Shown here one piece after another: positions 9,091-17,605 of a DNA stretch of 64,000 nucleotides. The notes beneath the pieces are model-generated. The model made no database searches. It had not been told where the DNA came from and worked only from the letters and a program-made list of their open reading frames with translations. Both the position numbers and the translations under genes were made by a program. Positions within the stretch are counted from its first letter, which is position 1. Every line of letters starts with the position of its first letter. The stretch comes from Lactobacillus sp. PV012 (GTDB lineage: Bacteria > Bacillota > Bacilli > Lactobacillales > Lactobacillaceae): positions 1-64,000 of the forward strand of contig NZ_CP041983.1 of assembly GCF_014522325.1 (NCBI RefSeq), written 5' to 3'.

Positions 9091-10308
9091 CTATTTCCAA
9101 CCAAACCAAAGAGTACTTAAAAATCCTGAAAAAATCAAGAAACTGAAACATACTACATTGAAAGTTAAGAAAATCGCAAACCATTTTGTAAACTTATTAG
9201 ATGGAATTTTGTCTTTATGCTTTCTCTTAAATACAAGCCAATTATCATTAAAAATAATCGCAAAAGCATGATAAATCCCATATACAATATAATACCACGT
9301 TAAACCATGCCAAAATCCCATAACTAGGAAATCAATAAAATATGATAAACGTGACAAGTCTTTTCGATTTTTAACAAGTTTTTTCTTCATTGCAAAGAAA
9401 GTAAATCTCATGAAAATGAAGTCACGGAACCAAAATGATAGGGTAATATGCCAACGATTCCAAAAATCTTTAATATTCTTAGAAATAAATGGCTTATTAA
9501 AGTTCATTGGTGTCTTAATTCCCATGAAATATGATGTTCCTACCGCAAAGAGTGAATAACCTGCAAAGTCAAAGAATAAATACATACTATAGCAGTACAT
9601 ATAACCTACTAAAGCCCAAGAAAGTTTTAAAGGTCCTTGTCCCATATGGATTGACATCTTTGCTAATTGAGGAAGCCAAAGCGTACCAAATACATATCCA
9701 ATGATAAATTTATATAAAAAGCCTTGGAAAATATATCTAGTCCCTAAACGCATCTGCTCAATATACTCTTGCCGATCAGGCGCTCCATTACAATCATTTG
9801 CAAATCTTTTATAACGATCAATAGGTCCTGAAGAAATCGTTGGGAAAAACAACAGAAAACGGGCATAAGTTACAGGATCAACTTTTTCTATTGCCTTATC
9901 TCTTAATTCCATCAACACTTCAACCGTTTTAAAAGTTATATATGAAATCCCAAAAAATCCAATTAGATCCGCAACTGGATTATTAACATGGGGCGCAATT
10001 TTTACTACTACCAATGGCAAAATTGCTAAAATGATGACTACATAAAAGACCCAACTTTTATTTCGTCCAGATCTGATATAACGTTCATAAGCAAAAGTTA
10101 ACAAGAATTGAAATGCAATATAGCCAATCAATTGATACCCTTGAATTGCATCTGTTCCATCAAACATTAATACCAAAAACAGCAATGATACCAGAGCTTC
10201 ATAAATCTTAAAGCGTCGTCCAAAATACAACCCAATTATTAAAGGTAGTAACGCCACAAAAAGAATTATAAAGTAACGCGGATTGCTGTATGGTTGCATA
10301 TTGATCAC
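9091..10308 (-). CDS. dltB: MBOAT D-alanyl transferase DltB
   Basis: A 405-residue polytopic membrane O-acyltransferase that passes D-Ala from DltC across the membrane to the outer machinery. The MBOAT catalytic His is in the GFWHGLTW segment, with the conserved FWNRWHITLS loop before it. The start is a GTG overlapping the dltA stop as GTGA, 9 bases after AGGAGGT; a later ATG (10299) is 18 bases from that site and less likely. Confidence 0.95.
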   Translation of the reverse strand: MINMQPYSNPRYFIILFVALLPLIIGLYFGRRFKIYEALVSLLFLVLMFDGTDAIQGYQLIGYIAFQFLLTFAYERYIRSGRNKSWVFYVVIILAILPLVVVKIAPHVNNPVADLIGFFGISYITFKTVEVLMELRDKAIEKVDPVTYARFLLFFPTISSGPIDRYKRFANDCNGAPDRQEYIEQMRLGTRYIFQGFLYKFIIGYVFGTLWLPQLAKMSIHMGQGPLKLSWALVGYMYCYSMYLFFDFAGYSLFAVGTSYFMGIKTPMNFNKPFISKNIKDFWNRWHITLSFWFRDFIFMRFTFFAMKKKLVKNRKDLSRLSYFIDFLVMGFWHGLTWYYIVYGIYHAFAIIFNDNWLVFKRKHKDKIPSNKFTKWFAIFLTFNVVCFSFLIFSGFLSTLWFGWK

Positions 10309-11825
10309 GCGTTATTTACCTCCTTGATTACCTGTTTGATATCTACCTTACCATTTTGCGAAATTGGCATATTTTCTCGGTAAATAAATCTTTGAGGAAG
10401 CATATATGGCATAATATCTCGGCTTAAATCTTCACGTAACTTTTTAGTCAATTCAGCATCGCTATACTTTTCTCTCACGCCTTCCGCTAATTCCACCACT
10501 GCAACTAATTGTTGCACTTTATGGTCTTTGTTATATCGTGGTGCAACTACGCCATAGCGTACCAATGGATTTTTAGCAAGATAGAAATTAATTTCTTCTA
10601 GTTCAATTCTATAGCCATTAAATTTTACTTGGAAATCAATTCTTCCTCGATAAAAGAGCATATCTCCGTCTAAAAATCCTAAATCTCCAGTACGGTAGGT
10701 ACTATATTGATCATTTGGATTTTTGAAAAATGCGGCTTCAGTTTTTTCAGGATTATTTAAATATCCCTTAGATACACTTGGCCCTTGAATCAATACTTCT
10801 CCTTGTTTATTATCTTTATCTTCACCCTTTGAAGTATCAATTGTAACCTTTGTATCTTTTTTAGCCACTCCAATTGGTAAACGATCATACTTATTTAAGA
10901 TATCATTATCAATTTCAACACTAGTTACAGCCACTGTAGTTTCAGTTGGACCATAAGTATTATAAATATGACTATCAGGGAATTTATTCTTTAATACTTG
11001 AGCAGTTTTGTGACTTAATTCTTCCCCACAGAATAAGAAATGAGTTAAATTCTTGTGATGCTCACCATTAAAAGTAGGATCTAAAAAACTCATTTCAGCA
11101 AATGATGGTGTTGAAACCCAAACATTAAAGTCTAAATTAGGCATAGTTTTAAACAGTTGACCCAGATTTTGCGTTACATCATGAGGTAAAACGACAAGCT
11201 TTCCTCCTGAAGTTAAAGCGGGATACAAACTCATTACTGATAGATCAAAAGAATAAGGGGCTTGAGCTAAAAAGCTAGGATGTTCAGGTAAATTAAAATC
11301 TTCTAACTCCCAATTTACAAAGCTTAATAAGTTATTATGGCTGATTTGAACACCCTTTGGCTTTCCGGTAGTTCCAGAAGTAAAGATAATATAGAAATTA
11401 TCATCCCCACTTACATAATTATCTTCAGCAATATTAAAATCACCATCTTCAACTTCTGATGCATTTAATACTTCAATATTCTTCATTTCAATTGGTAACT
11501 CATCAACAGCAATTACCAAAGGTGCTTGAGATACCTCCTGAATCATAGTTAAACGTTCACTGTTTGAGTAACTAGCGATTGGAATATAAGCATGTCCAGC
11601 CTTAACAGCTCCTAAAAAGCTCGCAATCATTTCGAAGTTTTGACCACCCCAAATCATAACTGGTGCTTTTTCAGGAATATTCATCTTTTTCAATTTAGCT
11701 GCATAAGCATCTGATCTCTTTTTTAAATCACCATAAGTATTTGTCTCACCTAAATAGTCATAAACAATTCTATTTGGATCTTTTATAGCAATTTCATCGA
11801 TCGTTTTGATTACATCTTTAATCAT
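10305..11825 (-). CDS. dltA: D-alanine--D-alanyl carrier protein ligase DltA
   Basis: A 506-residue adenylate-forming enzyme that activates D-Ala with ATP and loads it on DltC. Visible motifs are TSGTTGKPKG (P-loop, A3), NTYGPTE (A5), YRTGDLG (A7) and the C-terminal catalytic Lys in NGKVD (A10). The ATG follows AAAGGA by 9 bases. It is the second gene of the dlt operon, 18 bases after dltX and overlapping dltB by 4. Confidence 0.96.
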   Translation of the reverse strand: MIKDVIKTIDEIAIKDPNRIVYDYLGETNTYGDLKKRSDAYAAKLKKMNIPEKAPVMIWGGQNFEMIASFLGAVKAGHAYIPIASYSNSERLTMIQEVSQAPLVIAVDELPIEMKNIEVLNASEVEDGDFNIAEDNYVSGDDNFYIIFTSGTTGKPKGVQISHNNLLSFVNWELEDFNLPEHPSFLAQAPYSFDLSVMSLYPALTSGGKLVVLPHDVTQNLGQLFKTMPNLDFNVWVSTPSFAEMSFLDPTFNGEHHKNLTHFLFCGEELSHKTAQVLKNKFPDSHIYNTYGPTETTVAVTSVEIDNDILNKYDRLPIGVAKKDTKVTIDTSKGEDKDNKQGEVLIQGPSVSKGYLNNPEKTEAAFFKNPNDQYSTYRTGDLGFLDGDMLFYRGRIDFQVKFNGYRIELEEINFYLAKNPLVRYGVVAPRYNKDHKVQQLVAVVELAEGVREKYSDAELTKKLREDLSRDIMPYMLPQRFIYRENMPISQNGKVDIKQVIKEVNNA

Positions 11826-11843
11826 TTAATGCGATCCTTTCAA

Positions 11844-11999
11844 TTAAAAATCTTTATAAATGAAGCTTGCGCTACCAATTCCACTATAAGAGTAGAGATA
11901 AACTAAAACTAACAAAATAGCAAAATAAAAAATTGTTTTTCCAATAAATATTCCTATTTCCTTAGCTCTAGAATTTTGGTGTTCAGTTTTTGCTGCCAT
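11844..11999 (-). CDS. dltX: DltX, small membrane protein of the dlt operon
   Basis: A 51-residue ORF with a charged N-terminus, one membrane segment (about residues 16-38) and the C-terminal motif FIYKDF, which matches the conserved end of DltX. It lies directly upstream of dltA on the same strand, the normal position of dltX. Known DltX acts with DltB/DltD, its C-terminal peptide mimicking or accepting the D-Ala. It is shorter than usual ORF cut-offs and easily missed. Confidence 0.9.
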   Translation of the reverse strand: MAAKTEHQNSRAKEIGIFIGKTIFYFAILLVLVYLYSYSGIGSASFIYKDF

Positions 12000-12073
12000 T
12001 CTCACACCTCATAATCTTTTTAATTTTACAACACCTTTTCTTTGAGAGAAAGGCTCCCTGTCTTAATATAAAC

Positions 12074-12082
12074 ATTATAACA
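12074..12082 (-). promoter_or_regulatory. dlt operon promoter (extended -10)
   Basis: The minus strand reads TGTTATAAT about 75 bases upstream of dltX. There is no good -35, so an extended -10 or an activated promoter is likely. Confidence 0.5.
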
Positions 12083-12095
12083 AAAAAAATCTTAT

Positions 12096-12392
12096 TTAAC
12101 GCCCTCTCTTATTATCTCTTGCATTTAAATAGGCAATAAATAAAAAGATAGTTGGTAAAAGTGAAACGAAGAAAAGTGAAAAAATAGTTACTTTTATAAT
12201 CCAACTTGGATTTTGCCAGCGACTAGTATTAGCAGTGGCCAAAAGATATGCTGAAAAAACCACCACTATTGCCAGGGTAATTAAAAATAATCCTGCATGA
12301 CTCATATTATAAAGCTGAAGCATCACTGCAGCTGCAATTAAGCCACTCCACCCAGCTACCTTTATCCAGAAACTTGTTTTGTTTTTTATCAT
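12096..12392 (-). CDS. Small integral membrane protein
   Basis: A 98-residue protein with three predicted membrane segments and a basic C-terminus (NKRGR). I do not recognise a family. Its ATG lies one base past the stop of the upstream propeller-like gene, so the two are translationally coupled. The pair lies just upstream of the dlt promoter on the same strand, which suggests but does not prove an envelope role. Confidence 0.7.
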   Translation of the reverse strand: MIKNKTSFWIKVAGWSGLIAAAVMLQLYNMSHAGLFLITLAIVVVFSAYLLATANTSRWQNPSWIIKVTIFSLFFVSLLPTIFLFIAYLNARDNKRGR

Positions 12393-12393
12393 G

Positions 12394-13530
12394 TTAACTC
12401 CCTAATAAAGCGTTAATATTTGCTGACAAAATTCTATCTACTATCATAATATCATCACGAGCGTATTCTCTTGAAGAAGATTCAAACAATAACAATAATT
12501 GTCCTTTATAAACAGAGATTTGTTCTAAATATGGCGGTAATGTAACAACCTTATCAGCTCTATCTTCATCTAAGTTATCAATCGCCGATGCCGGGAAAAA
12601 ATAAAGCTTAGAGTCTTTACTCCCATAAGATTGACTTAAAATAATCCAATCCTTATAAATTGCTATTCCCTGAATCTGACTATCCATTGCTGCACTTCCG
12701 GCCCCAGAAGCCCATGTACTTTGTCCTGTTACTGCTTTGATTTGATCACTAGTAATAGTATCTTTAAAATATCCTATTCTACTTATTGGATAAGCAACAA
12801 TTCTTCCCTTTTCATCTTTACTAAAAAATCCTACAAACAGTTGATTATCATCATAAGTTACTGCAGATGCACGTTCAATAGTTGGTAGCGTTATTTCATG
12901 GTCATAAGTAATCGGCTGGTGACTTTTTTGATAATTATAATCTTCGATTCTTTTAAGAGGAATAGACATTAAAGCAGCCTGTCCTTGGCTTGTTCCTGTT
13001 AACCAAATATTTTTGGCAATTGGATCATAAGTAATTCCACCTAAGTGGGGTTTACCGGCTACAATAATTCGCTTAAGATATTTTCCTTTCTTATTTAATA
13101 CATAGATTACTGAAGCATGGGTATGTTTTGCATCATATGCTGTAATTAAAATATAGTTTCCAGCAATCGTTACTCCTTGGGGAGTCATATAGAAAGAAGA
13201 AGTATCTTTATTTTTTTCATAATCATAGCTTATTGTTTTTTTAACACCAGGAATCACAACATCTGCGCCTCGATAGGAGGTCTTCGGGGTAGTGTAGACA
13301 GCTTGATAAAGTTTAGGGTACTTTTTACTAAGTTGCTTCTTAAAATATTCCAAATTATAGCGTGTTGCACTTATACTCGTTCCGTCTTTAGCACTTACTA
13401 AAGCTGGCGCACTCGAAAAAGCTTTTTGATTTTGATGATGGCGATAAACTTTATTTACAATAAAATAACTACCTATTCCTGTAATTACGATCAATGATAG
13501 GAAAAATAAGATTCTAATGACTTTTTTCAT
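12394..13530 (-). CDS. Membrane-anchored extracellular beta-propeller-like protein
   Basis: A 378-residue protein with an N-terminal membrane anchor (about residues 6-26) followed by repeats such as GGITYDPIAKNIWLTG, IQGIAIYKDWIILSQ and ASAVTYDDNQLFVGF. These short strand-turn-strand repeats suggest a beta-propeller facing outward. Function unknown; no enzyme motif is evident. The start is the ATG at 13530, 8 bases after AGGAGG; an in-frame GTG at 13539 overlaps that ribosome site and is rejected. Confidence 0.65.
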   Translation of the reverse strand: MKKVIRILFFLSLIVITGIGSYFIVNKVYRHHQNQKAFSSAPALVSAKDGTSISATRYNLEYFKKQLSKKYPKLYQAVYTTPKTSYRGADVVIPGVKKTISYDYEKNKDTSSFYMTPQGVTIAGNYILITAYDAKHTHASVIYVLNKKGKYLKRIIVAGKPHLGGITYDPIAKNIWLTGTSQGQAALMSIPLKRIEDYNYQKSHQPITYDHEITLPTIERASAVTYDDNQLFVGFFSKDEKGRIVAYPISRIGYFKDTITSDQIKAVTGQSTWASGAGSAAMDSQIQGIAIYKDWIILSQSYGSKDSKLYFFPASAIDNLDEDRADKVVTLPPYLEQISVYKGQLLLLFESSSREYARDDIMIVDRILSANINALLGS

Positions 13531-13683
13531 TTTTCCCACCTCCTTCTTTAATACAATACGAAAAAATTCTTCTTTTTAAATTTCCCAAGTGAATATTTCC
13601 CAGGAATTAATTTTCTTATGAAAATTATAAACTACCTTTACATTTTCTGTAAAAATTAATCATAAATTCATCATATTTTCTCT

Positions 13684-13755
13684 CTAATATATAAACCATA
13701 GCAAGAGGGGAAACCTCAAAGCTATTAGCATTAATATCCAAACTTTTATTTTCAT
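13684..13755 (-). CDS. 23-residue hydrophobic peptide, copy 1
   Basis: The ORF starts 5 bases after GGAGGAG and ends with TAG. The peptide begins MKIKVWIL and ends LLLWFIY, and is almost wholly hydrophobic, as expected for a small membrane-acting peptide. It lies entirely opposite the plus-strand RNA of its module. Compared with copies 2 and 3 it differs by two compensating single-base indels, so the middle is read in another frame. Confidence 0.45.
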   Translation of the reverse strand: MKIKVWILMLIALRFPLLLWFIY

Positions 13756-13848
13756 TTTTACTCCTCCAAGTAAATTAAACACATTGCCTTTTCGGCTAAT
13801 CATATTATCCCTAAAACCTCGTGAAATTCATTTACGAGGTTTTTCTTT
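13697..13848 (+). ncRNA. Plus-strand structured RNA, unit 1
   Basis: Begins after TAATAT (13685-13690). Hairpin 13698-13725 pairs ATAGC with GCTAT and GAGG with CCTC around a GGAAA loop. The terminator at 13813-13848 pairs AAACCTCGT with ACGAGGTTT before a T-run. It covers the ribosome site and ORF of peptide copy 1 as antisense. The exact 5' end is a guess. Confidence 0.5.
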
Positions 13849-13960
13849 GGGTTTAAAATCATTATTTTCTCTTAAAAAATACTTTTAGGTTTAATCTGTT
13901 GCTTTTATCAATATTTATAATTTCTATGAAAAAACGTCACACTTTCTTCATAATTTCTCT

Positions 13961-14032
13961 CTAATATATAAACCATAGCAAGAGGGAAACCTCAAAGCTA
14001 TTAGCATTAACATCCAACTTTTTTATTTTCAT
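13961..14032 (-). CDS. 23-residue peptide ORF, copy 2
   Basis: Same length, ribosome site and C-terminus (LLLWFIY) as copy 1, but the middle reads KKLDVNANSFEVS because of an extra A near the start and one C fewer later. An overlapping ATG in the other frame would give a peptide beginning MLMLIALRFP. Whether either is translated cannot be told from sequence. Confidence 0.35.
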   Translation of the reverse strand: MKIKKLDVNANSFEVSLLLWFIY

Positions 14033-14142
14033 TCTTACTCCTCCAAGTAGATTGAACATATTGTCAGCTCTTTCTTAATCAGAGTTGACCACATTTATTC
14101 CTAAAGACTCACATCTTCCCACTGTGAGTCTTTTTTATTTTT
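13974..14142 (+). ncRNA. Plus-strand structured RNA, unit 2
   Basis: Same first hairpin (13975-14001, GAAA loop). The second hairpin pairs GTCAGCTCT with AGAGTTGAC. The terminator 14103-14142 has an 11-bp stem of a sequence unrelated to the other units. Compensatory base changes against unit 3 support selection on the plus-strand RNA. Confidence 0.5.
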
Positions 14143-14201
14143 CAAAAACCTTTCTTCAATTTTTTTATAACATTTCATCACACTTTCTTCACAATTTCTC
14201 T

Positions 14202-14273
14202 CTAATATATAAACCATAGCAAGAGGGAAACCTCAAAGCTATTAGCATTAACATCCAACTTTTTTATTTTCAT
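14202..14273 (-). CDS. 23-residue peptide ORF, copy 3
   Basis: Identical in coding sequence to copy 2, with the same GGAGGAG site. The identity suggests a recent duplication or gene conversion between copies 2 and 3. Confidence 0.35.
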   Translation of the reverse strand: MKIKKLDVNANSFEVSLLLWFIY

Positions 14274-14380
14274 TCTTACTCCTCCAAGTAGATTGAACAT
14301 ATTGTTAACTCTTTCTTAATAGAGTTAACCACATTTATTCCTTATTTTAAGACCACGAACTTCGTGGTCTTTTTTTGTTT
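14215..14380 (+). ncRNA. Plus-strand structured RNA, unit 3
   Basis: First hairpin at 14216-14242. The second hairpin pairs GTTAACTCT with AGAGTTAAC. The terminator 14349-14380 has the near-perfect stem AAGACCACGAA and complement followed by seven or more T. The stems differ in sequence from unit 2 but keep pairing. Confidence 0.5.
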
Positions 14381-14445
14381 TATATAATAAATGATATAAT
14401 AATTGAGTAATGTTTTATTTGATATATTAATTTTGGAGGACACAT

Positions 14446-16326
14446 ATGCTTAAACGACAATGGAAATTTTTTACCGTTCTGGGCATTGGGATAATTGGAT
14501 TAATTCTAGACTTTTTACTCCATAAACCAACAATTGCTGGTTTTCCTATTTCTGAAATTTTAATTGATATCTTCGGTATTTTTATGGTAATTACCATGGC
14601 GATCGAAATGATTCATACCTTAGAAAAAGGAAACTGGGGTGTCGATGTTTTAGCTATTATTGCCACTTTATCTACAATGATCGTGGGAGACTACTGGGCT
14701 GCATGGATGATTTTAATTATGCTTACCGGTGGTGACTCCTTAGAAGATTATGCAACAGGTCAAGCTGATCGTGAATTACGCGCTTTGTTAGATAATACTC
14801 CTCAACTTGCTCATAAATTGGTTAACGGCAAAATTGAGAATGTAAATGTAGACGACTTAAAAGTTGGTGATATTGTTTTAATCAAACCTGGTAATCAAGT
14901 TCCTGTTGATGGTGAAATTATCAAAGGATCTTCTAGCTTTGATCAATCATCCCTAACTGGTGAATCTGTCCCTGTCGATAAAGGTGTAGGTGATAAACTT
15001 ATGTCTGGCTCAATCAATGGTGACAGTGCTGTCGAAATGAAAGTTACTACTTTAGCTAAAGATTCTGAGTACCAATCTATTGTTGCTTTAGTAAAATCTG
15101 CTCAAGCTAAACCTGCTAAATTTGTTAAAATGGCTGATCGCTATGCTGTACCTTTTACAATCATTTCTTTAATTATTGGGATTGCTGCTTGGATTACCTC
15201 TGCTGTAACTAATCCTGGACTTGACTGGCAACATCACTTTTTACGTTTTGCTCAAGTTATGGTAGTTGCTTCTCCATGTCCTTTAATTATTGCTGCACCA
15301 GTAGCTTTAGTTTCTGGAATGAGTTCAATGTCACGTAATCATATTATTATAAAAAACGGTACCACTCTTGAAAAGCTGTCTCGGACTTTAACTTTTGCTT
15401 TTGATAAAACAGGAACTTTAACTCAAAACAAATTAGTTATTGATCAAGTTAATGTGGCTGCTGATAGTGACCTTACTAAAAAAGAGCTCCAATCCTTAGC
15501 AGCGAGTGTTGAGCAACAATCTAGTCATATTATTGCCACCTCATTGGTTAATAGCACTGGAAAAGAAGCATTGAAGCCAGTAACTAATATCAAAGAAACT
15601 ACTGCTCAAGGAGTAAGTGGAATTATAGATGGTAAAGAAGTCAAAGTAGGGAAACTTTCTTTTGTTGCCCCTGACCACAAAAAAATAGACGTTACTTCTA
15701 CTGCAATTTACGTTTCTGTAAATAATAAGTTTGCTGGCTACATTACCTTCCAAGATCAAATTCGTCCAGAAACCGCTTCTACGATTGCGCGTTTACGTCG
15801 TCAAGGAATCAAATTAATCATGATGCTTACTGGTGACCGTAAGAGCGTAGCTGATAAAATTGCCAAAGAAGCTGGCATAACAGATGTTAAGGCTGACCTT
15901 CTTCCAGCTCAAAAAATCCAAGCTATCAAGGATGTACCAAAAGACTTACGTCCTGTTGCAATGGTTGGTGATGGTGTCAATGATGCTCCAAGCTTAATGG
16001 CTGCTGATGTCGGAATTGCTATGGGAGCCCAAGGTGCCACCGCTGCTAGCGAAAGTGCTGATATGGTCGTAATGGTCAATGATCTTTCAAAAATTAACGA
16101 TGCCGTTGCAATTTCTAAACACACTATGAAAGTAGCACATATCGATATTATTACTGCTATCTGTGTGGTAATCTTAATTGAACTTATTGCCTTTACCGGT
16201 ATCATTCCAGCTATTTGGGGTGCAATTATCCAAGAAGTAGTTGATTTAATTACTATTTTATTAGCTTTACTTGCTAAAACTAAGCCAACTAATCCTGCAC
16301 AAACTGGATTACCTAAAAAGAATTAA
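14446..16326 (+). CDS. Heavy-metal P1B-type ATPase
   Basis: A 626-residue ATP-driven metal cation exporter of the P1B class. Visible motifs: TGES (actuator), SPCPL in the metal-binding membrane helix, DKTGTLT with the phosphorylated Asp, and GDGVNDAPSL. SPC rather than CPC suggests the P1B-4 (Co/Zn/Fe) type or a relative. The nucleotide-binding HP dipeptide is replaced in SSHIIATS, and there is no N-terminal metal-binding domain. GGAGG precedes the ATG by about 7 bases. A single-gene unit with its own terminator. Confidence 0.85.
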   Translation: MLKRQWKFFTVLGIGIIGLILDFLLHKPTIAGFPISEILIDIFGIFMVITMAIEMIHTLEKGNWGVDVLAIIATLSTMIVGDYWAAWMILIMLTGGDSLEDYATGQADRELRALLDNTPQLAHKLVNGKIENVNVDDLKVGDIVLIKPGNQVPVDGEIIKGSSSFDQSSLTGESVPVDKGVGDKLMSGSINGDSAVEMKVTTLAKDSEYQSIVALVKSAQAKPAKFVKMADRYAVPFTIISLIIGIAAWITSAVTNPGLDWQHHFLRFAQVMVVASPCPLIIAAPVALVSGMSSMSRNHIIIKNGTTLEKLSRTLTFAFDKTGTLTQNKLVIDQVNVAADSDLTKKELQSLAASVEQQSSHIIATSLVNSTGKEALKPVTNIKETTAQGVSGIIDGKEVKVGKLSFVAPDHKKIDVTSTAIYVSVNNKFAGYITFQDQIRPETASTIARLRRQGIKLIMMLTGDRKSVADKIAKEAGITDVKADLLPAQKIQAIKDVPKDLRPVAMVGDGVNDAPSLMAADVGIAMGAQGATAASESADMVVMVNDLSKINDAVAISKHTMKVAHIDIITAICVVILIELIAFTGIIPAIWGAIIQEVVDLITILLALLAKTKPTNPAQTGLPKKN

Positions 16327-16372
16327 GTTGCATCCAATAAAAACATTGGCTAGAATTTTTATAGACTTATCT

Positions 16373-16408
16373 AAAAGTTTCAAGATTAATCTTGAAACTT
16401 TTTCTTTT
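16373..16408 (+). terminator. Terminator after the P-type ATPase gene
   Basis: A 12-bp stem (AAAGTTTCAAGA and complement) with a 4-base loop is followed by a T-rich run. Confidence 0.8.
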
Positions 16409-16425
16409 AAAGAATCGAGGAATTT

Positions 16426-17580
16426 ATGCATTTTTTAGGCGAGTTAATTATTATTTTGATTGTTACTACCTTATTGGGACAGCTTTTTGCCCGCTTTAAC
16501 CTACCTCCTGTTATTGGCCAACTTTTATCAGGAATTATTTTAGGACCTGCAATTTTATCTTGGGTTCACCCAGGAAATATTATTTCTCTATTTTCTGAAT
16601 TTGGCGTAATTTTATTGATGTTTCTAGCAGGCCTTGAAAGTGATTTAGATCTTTTAAAAAAATATTTTAATCTTAGCTTCACAGTAGCTGGAATTGGTGT
16701 GATCTTACCAGTTATCTTTATGGGAACTGCCTCTTTACTATTTGGTATGAAATTTTTAGAAGCTCTATTTATCGGAATTGTGTTTGCAGCTACTAGTGTT
16801 TCAATTTCAGTTGAAGTTTTAAAAGATGCCAATCAACTTCATACTCGTGCAGGAAGTGCAATTTTAGGCGCTGCAGTTGTTGATGACATTCTAGCTGTTG
16901 TTGTCTTAAGTTTATTTACCACCTTTAGTCATGAAGGAGGAAAAAGTGGTTTAACCAATATCTTCTTTTTAAATCTTTTAATTGAGGTTATCTATTTTGG
17001 CGCAGTATGGTTGATTTATAAGTTTATCGCACCGTATTTTATGAGGGCCGCAGAAAAACTTGAAGTAAATTATGCTGTTGTCATTGCTTCACTTGTCTTA
17101 GCCCTTACAATGGCTTGGGCAGCAGATTTTGTCGGTTTAAGTGCAGTGGTAGGTGCTTTTTTTGGAGGGCTAGCTATTCGACAAACACCACAATACCAAG
17201 AAGTTAATTCCTCTGTTTCAGCAATTGGCTATGCAATTTTCATTCCCGTATTTTTTGCAGATATTGGTTTAAGCATGACTTTTGCAAGTTTTATCAAAGA
17301 TATTTGGTTCATCATTATAATGACTATTCTAGCCTTAGTTTCTAAATTTTGGGCCGGAAAATACAGTAGCGAAATATTTGGATTTAGTAAAAACGATGCT
17401 AATATTGTGGGGGCTGGAATGATTTCCCGCGGAGAAGTTGCATTAATAGTGGCACAAATTGGAATTACTCACCATCTATTTCCAGAAGATATTTATTCTA
17501 GCTTAATTTTAGTTATTATCGTTACTACAGTATTATCGCCTTTCATTTTAAATCACTACCTCAAAAATCTTTCTAAATAA
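16426..17580 (+). CDS. CPA2-family Na+(K+)/H+ antiporter, NapA-like
   Basis: A 384-residue protein with about 12 membrane segments. AAVVDDILAVVV contains the two adjacent Asp residues of the ion-binding site typical of electrogenic CPA2 exchangers such as NapA. It lacks a C-terminal TrkA-N domain, so it is not a full KefB/KefC channel. Role: sodium or pH homeostasis in the cytoplasmic membrane. GAGG lies 5 bases before the ATG. Confidence 0.85.
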   Translation: MHFLGELIIILIVTTLLGQLFARFNLPPVIGQLLSGIILGPAILSWVHPGNIISLFSEFGVILLMFLAGLESDLDLLKKYFNLSFTVAGIGVILPVIFMGTASLLFGMKFLEALFIGIVFAATSVSISVEVLKDANQLHTRAGSAILGAAVVDDILAVVVLSLFTTFSHEGGKSGLTNIFFLNLLIEVIYFGAVWLIYKFIAPYFMRAAEKLEVNYAVVIASLVLALTMAWAADFVGLSAVVGAFFGGLAIRQTPQYQEVNSSVSAIGYAIFIPVFFADIGLSMTFASFIKDIWFIIIMTILALVSKFWAGKYSSEIFGFSKNDANIVGAGMISRGEVALIVAQIGITHHLFPEDIYSSLILVIIVTTVLSPFILNHYLKNLSK

Positions 17581-17605
17581 AAAGCTCCCCATTGGGAGCT
17601 TTTTA
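17579..17605. terminator. Bidirectional terminator
   Basis: The stem AAAAGCTCCC and complement with a 4-base loop has A-run and T-run on both sides and sits between two convergent genes. Confidence 0.8.

Larger units (their letters stand above)
13664..14380. repeat. Three tandem copies of a ~150-nt RNA/peptide module
   Basis: Three homologous units (periods 277 and 241 bases) fill the gap between divergent genes. Each has, on the plus strand, a TAATAT -10-like box, a GNRA-like hairpin, a second hairpin and an intrinsic terminator. On the minus strand, inside the same segment, is a 24-codon ORF (with stop) behind GGAGGAG. Units 2 and 3 are nearly identical; unit 1 is diverged. The layout resembles E. 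coli Ibs/Sib type I toxin-antitoxin repeats, but no sequence match is claimed. Confidence 0.7.

Noticed and set aside
13664..14380. Three spaced repeats as a CRISPR array
   Set aside because: Units of about 150 bases with internal ORF and terminators; no short repeats with unique spacers and no cas genes.
15541..16205. Minus-strand ORFs within the P-type ATPase gene
   Set aside because: They are shadows of the strongly coding plus strand, without ribosome sites or protein-like composition.
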